Shown piece after piece: positions 23,335 to 32,931 of a stretch of DNA of 64,000 nt. The DNA comes from Desarmillaria ectypa. Lineage: Eukaryota; Basidiomycota; Agaricomycetes; Agaricales; Physalacriaceae. Position numbers and translations under genes: made by a program. Below the pieces are notes generated by a model. The model searched no databases, had not been told where the DNA came from, and was given only the letters and a program-made list of their open reading frames with translations. Numbering within the stretch: the first letter of the stretch is position 1; each line of letters begins with the position of its first letter. The DNA lies in contig JAUDYN010000001.1 of NCBI GenBank assembly GCA_030407005.1, positions 2,728,001 through 2,792,000 of the forward strand. The letters are read 5' to 3'.

Positions 23335-25249
23335 ATGTCGACCACCGTCGGCGGTCGTGCTCCTCCTGCCAACCGTGCCACTTTGAAGTCTTTGGGACAG
23401 AAATGGGCACGAGCAGCTTCTGGTATCAAGCGTCCTCGCTCTCCTGAAGTATCTCACATGGACGGTGCTGTGGAATTCAAACGCCAACGTGCCGCAGGTA
23501 CTGATATCTCGGCACCAAAGTACAAGGACAAGGAGCGCAGACACACCGAGCGTGCCCAGAAGGATAAGGAGTTCAAGGACAAATACTCACGCGCGTTTCC
23601 CACCTTCACCTTTCATTTCGATCTGAGCCATCTGGAACCTGATACGGGTCTCCGGAAGAGCCTTGAGGCCCGTATTGTGCAGCTTGGCGGGGTAAATATT
23701 TGCCTTTACGTGTTTCTGCGTGCTCAAATCGGGAGCCTTAGATTATCGACGACTTTTTCTCCAAAGATGTGACCCACCTTATTACCAACCAGAAAGGGGA
23801 AGGAGACAATGATGCCGACAAGGAAAATAATCCAAAAGGCACTGTTTCGAAGACGAGCTTAGCCATTAAGAGTCCAAGCAAATTGCGAACTCGGTGTGTC
23901 GTATCCGCCTTCTTCATTGCTCGCCCACTCACTGTTTGGCAGCGTCGTCGGAGATGATGGTGCTACGTATGGTCTTATCACCAAGGCCATGGAGTGGAAG
24001 ATGAAAACATGGAGTACAGCTAAACTTGATAGTGTTCTCTCGAGATGTCTGGAGGTCCCCATGCTGACGGGTTCAAACCCTTCCCGGACAATCAATGTTC
24101 CACAACCGATGAATCCTTTTCAACCCCATCGCTCCCTTGCACGTCTATTGCAATCCGAACGTGTTCACGGCTCTGCAGAACGCGATCCCACCCAAAAACG
24201 TCATGACTTCACCTACTTTAGCCGTGGCAGTTATTGGGTCCTCGTTGAAGATATGCAGCAGGAATTAGCCACCATTGCTGCCCACGAGTACGAAGTAACT
24301 AAGGGACGGGATTCAAGTATAAAAGGGTCCTGGCCTGTTGCTCACTGTCATCCTCACGCAAGAGGGCCTTTCATTCCCTTCGATGATCGGGAGAAGCGAC
24401 GTTGGGAGAGGACCAGGAGGGAGGAGATGGAGCAGCAGGATGAACAGGTATGTCGGTATGGAGAACCCATGGGTTGTGTCTGACACGGTACTTATCAGGC
24501 TCGGGAGCAGAAGAAGAAATTATTGTGCCTAGAGGCGATGAAACGAAAAGCTCGTGCTCAAGTTCATAGCAAAGGTCCCGGCGACCTTCGACGCTCCGCA
24601 TCAATGAATAATTTACATCGGAGAGGAATACTTGATGAACAAGAGTTCGGAGAGGCCTTAGGCAACGACAATATCGACTCAGTAAATGCATCAGGATACC
24701 TGGGATCTGGTGCCTATGTTGCAGCTTCTGGGAATAGTGTCAGCATCACATCTACTACTGGTACAACCTCGACCACTGGCTCCTCGCATTCTCGTCCTCT
24801 TCCCCCGTCTTTACGTGCGCAGATAGGTAACGAGGTGATTACATCTCGGAAGTTAGTTTCGGTTGCTAAAGATGGTGATGGTAAAAGCACAATGGGTCCT
24901 CCTGCTTATATTCCCACCAGAAGCGGACTCAGGAAGAGCCGAAGTACCAATAGTCTACGCCTACCAAAGCGGGAGGAAGGCAGTAAACCAGGATATTGCG
25001 AGTCATGTCGAATGAAGTTCGACGATTTCAAAGCAGTACGCATATGTGTATTGCTTTCATGGTACGCACTAATTCTGCCTCTAGCACGTAAAAACGAAGA
25101 AACACGACAAATACGCTAACAATGCCGCTAATTTCTCCTCCCTAGACTTTGTCTTGTCTCGGGTCAGACGTCGAACGCGCACGGAAGTTGAGGCTGACCA
25201 ACAACGGGAAGCACAGGAAGAGGAATATCCTTGCGATGATGACGAATAG
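23335..25249 (+). CDS. DBF4: Dbf4/Dfp1 regulatory subunit of Cdc7 kinase
   Basis: Activates the Cdc7 (Hsk1) kinase that fires replication origins. The N-terminal basic region is followed by a BRCT-like motif (IDDFFSKDVTHLITNQ, ITKAMEWKMKTWSTAKLDSV). Motif M follows with KRHDFTYFSRGSYWVLVEDM and then GPFIPFDDREKRRW. Near the C-terminus is the Dbf4-type zinc finger, GYCESCRMKFDDFKA spliced to HVKTKKHDKYA, giving the C-x2-C-H-x5-H pattern. The final intron splits the finger between the Cys pair and the His pair. ATG 23335 follows CTCC and leads MSTTVGGRAPPANRATLK. The gene ends at TAG 25249 with an acidic tail. Five or six exons. Confidence 0.87.
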
Positions 25250-27024
25250 ATGTCCTTGCATTGATAGATTGTTAATTCTTGCATATGACCCTGGCTTTTT
25301 TAGTATATCACTTACCACCATCCTTGTCTTCATGATTCTACAGATCGTACTACTTCTATCATTCCTAGTTTTGTTTAAATATTCCTCATTGTAGCATACA
25401 CAACAATCACAGACAATCATATTGCATCGAAAAGAAGTGCGCAGTCTTTAGGACTTGGGTATACTTCATGATAACACCGGTTGCACGTCAATATCAAATG
25501 GCCCGGTACGACTTGAACAGCCTGCTGTGCGTTATCATGCTGTCCAATGCTCACGTAGGGCTAAAATGGTAAACATTAAGTACGGCTACTGTTATCGTTG
25601 TCAAATGGCTCCCATTCAGAATTTCTGGTGCTGCTCCCGAGACCACTGAATGACGGCATGAATGAACTATTATTGAGGTTTAGCACACCTTCCGAAAGCG
25701 CTAAGATGTGAAGATCTTGAGACGCTGGCGCAAAAAGCCAGAGCGCTTTAAACCAGTACTAGTCAAGATATTCAGATACTCTGACAAAATTCTCTCCTAA
25801 TGGGGCAGAAAAGTTGTGGGAATGATATATTTCGACAGATAAGGATTCTCAAGCGAGTTTTTGGACACTAGCCGAGTCCCGACCTATGGCCCGAGATTCG
25901 AGAATGGCTGTACAAGTTGACAGTGTCATCGCCACCGAGTCCAAGGTGACCATAACCGACTTTGACCTTTCGCGATAGGTACCCGTGCCGGCACTAACCT
26001 TTCCCTAGAACCCCAAAGAGTACTAGCAAGCCAGGACCTTTGTGATTGGCGTGGGGGAAGTCCTTATAATCGACAATGTAGCATCCTATGTACGGCAAGG
26101 GGTCAGCTGATACCTTTCTGGCTGCCAACTGGGGGGCTGTAAAGCCGGCGGGTGCGGTAGATGAAGCGCTGGGCTCGTCACAATTTACCAGGCTGATGCA
26201 CATAAGAAATCGGTTCGAGTGTTTCTCAACTTATAAGGAGAGCAGGGATACTTGAAGAAAAGACCAACAAGCCCCATGGGTAACGACCGTGTGCACTGTG
26301 CATCAGGCATGCGGCGGTAAAGATGGTTCTGATCCAGAAATCAAGAACATGAGCATTGCACGCTATAGCTTCAACACATGGCCCTAGTAGGCTCAATCTA
26401 TGAAAGGGCTGGACATTTGGAAAACCGTGTTTCGTGGCAAGAAAAGAGATAGTACCTAATGATAAGACGTTGGGATGTATTAAAAGGGGTAAGAACTTCT
26501 TCTGCAAAAAAAAAATACTTTAGAAGGAAAATAAAAAAGAGTTACGGTGAAGCTGAAGTCCGAGAAACCGAGTTCCTTCGAATAATAGGTCATAAATAAT
26601 TGGGTGGCGACTATTGGGCAACCACTACGTCTGCGTGACGGCATAAAGGTCAAAGTCACGTAAGTGTCACAGGAACGGACGTGGTTCAGCAAACCTCTGC
26701 GCTTCATCAGTGTATCATCGTTTTAACGACTCTCCGCCAAATTTCTACGGTTCTCCTTCTTCTATTTCATCCATCTGCGACCTTGAAAAATTTGCCTTGC
26801 CACAATTATACAGGTGAGCTTTCGTTCAACCGCTTTGTCCCAGTGATCATACAACGCCGTCGTTGAGGCTGGGGCACCTTGCTCTTGCTAGCACAGATAT
26901 CATGCCTACCCATTTTTAATGGACCGTAATGCTTAATGCTGAATTAACCTTTGTAGGTGCGAGAACCCGTCTTTGAGGGAAGTGGTACAATCGCCGCCTC
27001 CCCGTCAAAGTCTCATCAAACGCC
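25250..27024. other. 1.8 kb with no assignable gene
   Basis: Longest unexplained stretch in the window. It contains poly(A)/T runs near 26505-26535, a short stem (CTGGC/GCCAG) near 25728-25743 and open frames under 95 codons on both strands, for example 26507-26226 and 26203-25994 on the minus strand. None has a domain I recognise or consistent splice joints. It ends in the promoter and 5' leader of the zinc-cluster gene. I see no terminal inverted repeats or target duplication that would mark a transposon. Confidence 0.4.
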
Positions 27025-28544
27025 ATGAGTACCACTGATTCTCGTCCTGAAATTGACAACCAGACATCTCGAAGTGCGTCGGCGGATGGGTCAGATGACG
27101 CACAGTTGACTATACGCATACCCAATCCCAGAGTCTATATGGCTCGCCAGTCGCTTTGGGTGGGACGTCGCGGTAAACTTCGTTGCGATTCTTGTCGGGC
27201 ACATAATCTGAAGGTTCAAGTTTTTCTTCCATATTACTTTTTACGTTATCATCTGACACCAAATTTAGTGCGATAGGGTGCAGCCAAGCTGCAATCAGTG
27301 CACCTGGGTACCAGGACGAGAGTGCAAATATACTCCTCTGCCAACTCCAGCTCACCGAGGCATTCCTAGATGTGATACTTGTCGACTGAATAATTTGAAA
27401 GTACGCTTTCGCATTTGTTTTTTGCATGCCGTGTCTCTGAACTTTCCTTTTTTGTAGTGCGATAGGAATGTCCCTGTTTGCGATCAATGTCAAATGGATA
27501 ATAATCCCAACTGTGTTTATTCGCCTAAAAGGAGGAGTAAGACGTCTATGACAGAGACACCTGTTGCTTCTATTGCACCAAAAGCCAATGCAGACCGAGA
27601 CTCGCCACCACCGGCACCTAGGTCTAGCGCACCATCCTCATCCATCCGTGCAGAGAGCAGCAGCAGGGCGTCAGCATCCGGAACCGATGTCGCGCCACAG
27701 CAGCGGTCACAACATTCAACTCCATCCGTCTTTTATCACTCTCCATCATCGGTATCATTCCTGAAGAAGGATATGCCCGCGATGATCAAAAACCGTGTCC
27801 CCCTCCAACCATGGTCCCATCCAACCATCCTTCCACTTCCACGCACCATCCTACAGGGACTCATGAAAGTGGATCCGGAACAAATGCCTGTAAAAATAAG
27901 GTATGAAGAGGCGTTGGACAACTTCCTCAACGGTCTTATACCGAACCTTCGCGATACGGCGCCTATGGCTCCAGAAATGTATTCGGCAGTCGCTAACTAC
28001 CTAGCAGGGAAAGGAGTAACTAGGTTCGCAACTCATATCCGCGAATGGATGGCACACCATCATGTTCGGTCCGGATCGAACAAGTACAGCATACTTCTTA
28101 TTCCTCGTGACATTGTTTTTCAATCGGCCGACTGGGACGAAGAAACGCTTCTTCGTCAGTATAGAAACCACGCAGACGGAACGGGGATTGCACCACTGCC
28201 TTCTATTGATGTCGACGCGGGGCCCGACAAAGAGGGGAGGGCCATTGACTGGCGGAACGCTTTTGAACGTGTTCCTGTTCGAAGCCAGATGTGGGATATC
28301 TTGACATACACACATCGCAATCATTCAGCGTCGTACGAGATGCTTCGAGAACTTCGAGGCTTATATTTTGTGAGTGGTCTCATTGGTCTGGAAGCGATGG
28401 TTTACAACATAGTTCTAGGCAAATATCACCTGGCCAATGGTCGACATGTTCAATAGTCTCTGTCCACATTGCGCGAGCAAGAACAAGGGTCCATCTTCCG
28501 TCCAAGTCAAGGGGGAACCCGAGAAACAATCAGAGATCGGTTAA
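27025..28544 (+). CDS. Tandem Zn2Cys6 protein with integrase-like HHCC zinc motif
   Basis: Four exons (27025-27213, 27269-27400, 27458-28369, 28419-28544) give 452 residues. Two complete zinc clusters stand in tandem near residues 55-125: RCDSCRAHNLK|CDRVQPSCNQC...C and RCDTCRLNNLK|CDRNVPVCDQC...C, each C-x2-C-x6-C-x6-C-x2-C-x7-C and each cut by an intron (bar) at the same codon. A Ser/Pro linker and a region of about 150 residues with no known domain (for example RYEEALDNFLNG, KYSILLIPRD) follow. Near the C-terminus is THRNH...LRGLYF|ANITWPMVDMFNSLCPHC, which matches the H-H-C-C integrase N-terminal domain of KRBA2/SCAND3-type elements. No DDE catalytic core follows: the protein stops 24 residues later, after a VKGE SUMO-type motif. 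Likely a nuclear DNA-binding protein of transposon descent; target unknown. Confidence 0.75.
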
Positions 28545-28615
28545 ACACATTGTAGTTGTAATCATTGTGTATCTTTAAGACGTATCTATCGCGTTGTATG
28601 ATGACAATTCGTGTT

Positions 28616-29936
28616 TTACGATACTAGCTCAAAGCTAGCGAATGCAAGGTCATACCCTCCAAATTCGTAGTTAATCTTGTCCGTCCTTTTGTATCTTCTG
28701 GGAGATAGGCCGTTCGATTTGATGCCGTTGACCTTGTCGTGCTGTTTGGCGACGGGTGCACTGAGTGCAGCGCGGAAAGCCTGCTGGGCAGCTTCGATAG
28801 GGCTCCTCTCTCCTATATCAACTTCATTCTCTTTGCAGGAAATGAAAAGTGTGAGAGTAAGCCGGCTGGGTTGGAAAATAGAAACGACGCGCTGGATGAG
28901 CGTTTTCAGGTCTGGGATCGTGTGAGGATCGTTAGGTGATGGACGGGAGGGAGGCAGTGGAACGTTGCATTCAAAACTGGCATAAGACCAGCCTTCTTCC
29001 GGAGTGACGTGGATGGTATAATACCCTTCGCCAGGATGGATGTTGGCGCCATTTGAGGAGGCCACGAAGGACGAGTCTTCGCCCCATCTGATAAGTGCAT
29101 TTGAAGAGTATCCACATGGAGAGAAGGAATATGCATCAAGAGTGGTGAGGTGTGACGGAAAGATCTCGGTGATTCCTAAATATTGAGACAAGGCCGCAGC
29201 GTGGAGGGCCGGATCATCTGTAGGGGAAGAAAGGAAGAAGCGCTCGCACGCCGAGGGCGACAGGTCGCTCATGAGAATCTCTATGGTGTAGTCGGGGAGT
29301 TCAAGATCGCAGGCGGTATCGATGGCCGGCGGTATAGATAGAGACGGAGAGACTTCTTCCTCTGCATTGGTGAGGTAGAGAAGCCAGTGATCACCGTTCA
29401 CCTTTCCGATGGTATAGGCGGCGCCATTGGCAAAGATATTGTCAAGAAATTCAACTTCATACTTCCAGTCGCGATGGGGACCACGCTGGCGATCCGGAAA
29501 CATGAATGACTTGCGAGAATAGAAACAGCGATAGACGGTGGGCAGGTTGGCATGGACTGCGGCAATCTCCAGGATACGGGGAAGCCCGAGAAGATTAAGG
29601 GTAGTACCGCATGTCTTCAAAATGAGACGGTGGGGGGAAACGAACAGAGAAGATTCGCTGGCAGTTTGACACTAAATGCGACGGCAAGGGCTTCATGGGA
29701 AGTGACGGTTACCTTAGCAGATAGGCGTCGAAGTCGGCGCCAGATACCATGCTGAGGACACTGCACTTGACGATGTCGAGCATGCCCTCCCACACTGCTC
29801 GTTCGACCTTTCTGAGGCCGATTTTACCATCCGCAGAGCTATTGGCATCGGGCAGATGAGCTGGAGACGGTGCAAACCAGATCTCAAGGAGTTTTTCAGG
29901 TCCTTCAAAGGGAGCAGAGCCTGTGTGTTGTTCCAT
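28616..29936 (-). CDS. SPE2: S-adenosylmethionine decarboxylase proenzyme
   Basis: Makes decarboxylated SAM, the aminopropyl donor for spermidine and spermine. Exons 29936-29713 and 29657-28616 with a 55-nt intron give 421 residues. The self-processing site LLSESSLFVS spans the intron (cleavage at Glu-Ser to form the pyruvoyl group), followed by PHRLILKTCGTT with the catalytic Cys. Further marks are FSPCGYSSNAL, YYTIHVTPEEGWSYASFE, and FEGPEKLLEIWF near the N-terminus. It converges on the zinc-cluster gene (71 bp between stops) and is head to head with the DUF1279 gene (202 bp). I saw no convincing regulatory upstream frame in the short leader. Confidence 0.92.
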
Positions 29937-30138
29937 TCACTGGCAGATGCTATCGAGGAGGAGGATATAAATGACACTTTGCGACGAAAGGCTGTGGATG
30001 CATGAGATGAAGAAAAAAACTCGTCGAAAATTTCTTTTTGGAAAGCGAACGGTGATATCCGACATGTGATGTGACTGTCACAGGATTGCCGACGAGTAGA
30101 CGTCGTTCAAGCCGCCTTAAGGCTGCTCCCTGGCTTTC

Positions 30139-30777
30139 ATGTCCCGTCATATTTTCCGTCTACCTTTTCTGCGTAGCGTCGTTCCCAGATTACAAGCACC
30201 ATTGCTCCCTGTTTTACGGCCAGGCGTCGTCCAGCATAACCCTCGTATATCTCAATCTCGTCTCTTTTCCCATTTCCCAGCCCAACTCTCGTCGCCGCCT
30301 CGTCCTTCGTCAGATTTACCTCCAAATGTGACACTCTCCGAACGACTAAGGCATCTCATCAAGTCTTACGGCTGGTACGCGCTTGGCGTCTACCTTGTCC
30401 TCTCTGCCGTCGACTTTGGCATCGCATTTGCAGCCATTAATCTTATTGGTGCTCAGCAAGTCTCCCAACTTGCAGCATCGGCAAAAGAGGCGGTCGTCAG
30501 TCTCGTACACTCTCGGCCGCTGGATCCCGGTCAGGAAGACATGGACTCTACCGTCAGAAGCGTTGAGCAGGGGAGCAATGAGGGTCTCTATGCAATGATT
30601 GTGCTTGCGTACACTATTCACAAAACCCTTTTCTTTCCTGTCCGCGTCGGACTCACTGCAGGCCTGACGCCCAAATTTGTTGGCTGGCTGAGGCAAAGGG
30701 GATGGGCAGGCGGTGCTGGAACGAGACGAGCGGCGACTGAGATGAGGAACAAGCTGCGAAGAAATAGTCGTTCATAA
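30139..30777 (+). CDS. DUF1279 (FAM210/Nat2-like) mitochondrial membrane protein
   Basis: Intron-free gene of 212 residues. The N-terminus is basic and Ser/Arg/Leu-rich without acidic residues (MSRHIFRLPFLRSVVPRLQA), a typical mitochondrial presequence. The DUF1279 core follows: LRHLIKSYGWYALGVYLVLS then AVDFGIAFAAINLIGA, and IVLAYTIHKTLFFPVRVGLT then GLTPKFVGWL near the C-terminus. Family members are inner-membrane proteins of poorly defined role; the yeast name Nat2 does not imply a proven acetyltransferase. Ends in a basic tail. Confidence 0.8.
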   Translation: MSRHIFRLPFLRSVVPRLQAPLLPVLRPGVVQHNPRISQSRLFSHFPAQLSSPPRPSSDLPPNVTLSERLRHLIKSYGWYALGVYLVLSAVDFGIAFAAINLIGAQQVSQLAASAKEAVVSLVHSRPLDPGQEDMDSTVRSVEQGSNEGLYAMIVLAYTIHKTLFFPVRVGLTAGLTPKFVGWLRQRGWAGGAGTRRAATEMRNKLRRNSRS

Positions 30778-30933
30778 TATAGATGCCATCAAGTGAGGAT
30801 GATGCCTTTCCGTCCGTGAATTTTGCTGCTCATACATATATAACAGCTGTTGTTACAACTCAAAAATTATAATACCTCATTTATTCCTACTCAATTGGTG
30901 CTTCACTTTCTGCTGGCGATGATCAGATGTGCG

Positions 30934-31274
30934 CTATGGATACTGGATAATTGGCGTACCAAGCAAGATACCGCCTTTGACGAGTTCCTCCACCTTTGGG
31001 CGCTGCTGTAACGCATGATCGAGTATGTCCTATGCCATTCAGATGTAGTCGATACATTGTACAGAGTGCATATACGAACCTCGAGCTGTGATCTTTGTAG
31101 TTTCTCTTTGGCTGCCACAAGGGCGGGGGCAATGCCTTTGTCGTCTGACAGTCGGTACTCAGTCGGTGAGAGAAACACATCAGAGGCGACGATAGATGTA
31201 CCCTTCAGTATATTACGCTCTACCAACTCGTTCTTATCGGGACGTTCACTGAGACGTTTCTCGAGATTGTGCAT
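30934..31274 (-). CDS. RPEL-repeat (actin-binding type) protein, 5' end uncertain
   Basis: Contains two RPEL motifs, which bind monomeric actin in animal MRTF and Phactr proteins. Repeat 1 is LEKRLSERPDKNELVERNIL; repeat 2, after a spacer with GIAPALVAAKEKLQRSQLE, is ILDHALQQRPKVEELVKGGI. An intron with donor GTTCGT and acceptor GGCATAG joins the two in phase 0. The product ends GTPIIQYP at TAG 30934. The frame stays open upstream of the internal Met at 31274 (RPEHTRKSSLDPDA), so one or more 5' exons exist beyond an acceptor near 31345. These may include the Ser-rich gene at 31488-32033, whose last codon is also in phase 0. Confidence 0.7.
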
Positions 31275-31487
31275 TGCATCTGGGTCGAGAGAGCTCTTGC
31301 GAGTGTGCTCAGGTCGAGTTGCTGCATGCGAATTACTGCCAGCTGTCTGCGGAACGAGATAACGAGAACGTACACATTGTGGATGATGAAAGTTCGAGTG
31401 AAAGAGTACTTAGGGGACCGTGACCCCGTGACGATGACGACCATCAGTGCGATGCAAATCCGATTACAAAAGTGGGTAAGTGGGTAT

Positions 31488-32033
31488 CTATACACCCAGC
31501 CAAAAATCGCTACCAACCTCCTTAGTCTGACTCTTCACCAATTCTCGGTCCTTCCGTGCTTGTTCCTGCTTTGTTTCCCGTTCTTCCTTGTAGGTGAGTA
31601 CAAGCTTTCGAGTCTCGTCGATGTGCTCCTTGATGCGCGAAACTTGTAGATCAACATCAGCATCCAAAGCTTCTATTAAATCGAGGAGCGAAATGATTTC
31701 TTGCGATGAAATGCGAGGTGAACACGAAAGCGGCGGTGCAGGAAGGGGTTTCTCTTGTCCGCTGAAACGCGTTACAGAGGAGCAAAAACGCTTCACAGAG
31801 GTACTGTAGGTTGTAATTGATCTAGACAGCAGTAATGACACGAGCTCTGAAGAATATGGCGAAGAGAAGCGATTGACTGAGGAAGTAGAGGACTCTGCTG
31901 AGGAGTGCACCGAGGACGAGGAGGACGAGGAGGATGACGAAGAGAAAGAGCGTGTGGAGGGCTGTTCGATATAGTCATCCTGGGGAAACAACGGCGAACA
32001 AGAAATATCCAGAGTAATGGCAATGCTAGACAT
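31488..32033 (-). CDS. Ser-rich coiled-coil protein of unknown function
   Basis: 181 codons without a needed intron. The N-terminal half is a Ser-rich, disordered region with an 11-Ser run (encoded near 31910-31950 by GAG/GAC-type repeats on the plus strand). The C-terminal half is a strong amphipathic helix: EIISLLDLIEALDADVDLQV, RIKEHIDETRKLVLTYKEER, and a Lys/Glu-rich tail. I do not recognise it. A GTTGGT donor directly after TKE (phase 0) could instead splice it to the RPEL exons downstream; that intron would be about 160 nt, three times the local norm. Head to head with the complex I subunit gene (117 bp between ATGs). Confidence 0.5.
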   Translation of the reverse strand: MSSIAITLDISCSPLFPQDDYIEQPSTRSFSSSSSSSSSSSVHSSAESSTSSVNRFSSPYSSELVSLLLSRSITTYSTSVKRFCSSVTRFSGQEKPLPAPPLSCSPRISSQEIISLLDLIEALDADVDLQVSRIKEHIDETRKLVLTYKEERETKQEQARKDRELVKSQTKEVGSDFWLGV

Positions 32034-32150
32034 GGTGGTGGTTCGAGTTCAACCAGTACGGTTCGGTTTCCGGTCCGGTGCCGGTCCTTTCCGATGGACG
32101 GCCGGTAATTGCCAGACTCTCATTCGTCCACTCCTCCATCTCGTCCGTCA

Positions 32151-32711
32151 ATGTCGTTTGCAACGGCGGCGCGTCTTTCTCGAGCCACCCCTCGTCGGGT
32201 TATTCTGTCGAAAATTAGAACTTATTCTGATTCGCACTCTCATGAACATCATCATGAAGAAGACACTACCGTGTATCCCAAGGAAGGTTCGTGCTGCCGA
32301 ATCTTCTATCTGGCAGCTGCCTGATTCGGGCGTCCAGGATTCGGTGCAGGGTGGAGAAATGCCGCCCTCGTTTCTGTTGCCGTCGCTATTGCCTACAAGC
32401 TTGCACCATCTCCAGGCGAAGATGCATTGCTTACTCGTTGGATGGCAGAACGACAGGCCCCCGTTAGACAGGACTTTGAGAGAAATCTCAATCACACTAT
32501 CCTGACGCAAGAACAGTCGAACGAAAGGCTGCTTTTTGCTGAAGCAAAGCGTCCTATCATCCACCGGTATCGATTCCCTCAGTAAGTTTTATTCCCTGAT
32601 TCCGTACAGTTAGCCTGATGGCCATGCAGGATGCTCGACAACGGCTCACCCTTTAATATTCCAGTAGGGCTGACCAGCGACTTGAGCAATGTTAAGGTGA
32701 AGCACAACTAG
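32151..32711 (+). CDS. Complex I accessory subunit, Neurospora 17.8 kDa type
   Basis: Mitochondrial inner-membrane subunit of NADH:ubiquinone oxidoreductase. Three exons (32151-32286, 32338-32581, 32630-32711) give 153 residues. The N-terminal presequence MSFATAARLSRATPRR is followed by a His-rich patch (SHSHEHHHEED), then VYPKEGFGAGWRNAALVSVA with a transmembrane segment, a loop with LLTRWMAERQAPV, then AKRPIIHRYRFPQ and the C-terminal GSPFNIPVGLTSDLSNV. This layout matches the fungal 17.8 kDa subunit; the call is from remembered family pattern. Confidence 0.65.
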
Positions 32712-32774
32712 CGAGAGAGACGGTACTAGAGAATTAGCACTAGACCTGTTACCACTCTTTTGTATTAATTATGT

Positions 32775-32780
32775 CACGTG
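32775..32780. promoter_or_regulatory. E-box CACGTG upstream of RAX2
   Basis: Perfect palindromic CACGTG, 152 bp before the RAX2 start, in the sequence GTCACGTGCC. Such sites bind bHLH factors (Cbf1/USF type) in fungi. Three more perfect copies sit upstream of other genes in this window. Confidence 0.4.
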
Positions 32781-32931
32781 CCCGGTTGGCAAGTTGAAAA
32801 ATAGTTCTCAGGACCAGACGTCTTCAACGTTCCTCGTCGTCACTTACGTTGCCGCCGCCGCGGTCCTCGTCCACTCAGGCAATCGCGCCATCGTCGTGCT
32901 TAACGACAACGGCGCTTAAAAGCTGCCCGCC

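Noticed and set aside
25455..25649. 64-codon frame with CYRC and WCC motifs
   Set aside because: Cys spacing does not fit a known finger; no upstream or downstream exons found.
30000..32700. Idea that SPE2, DUF1279, RPEL and complex I genes form a functional cluster
   Set aside because: No shared pathway, mixed orientation; ordinary housekeeping neighbours.
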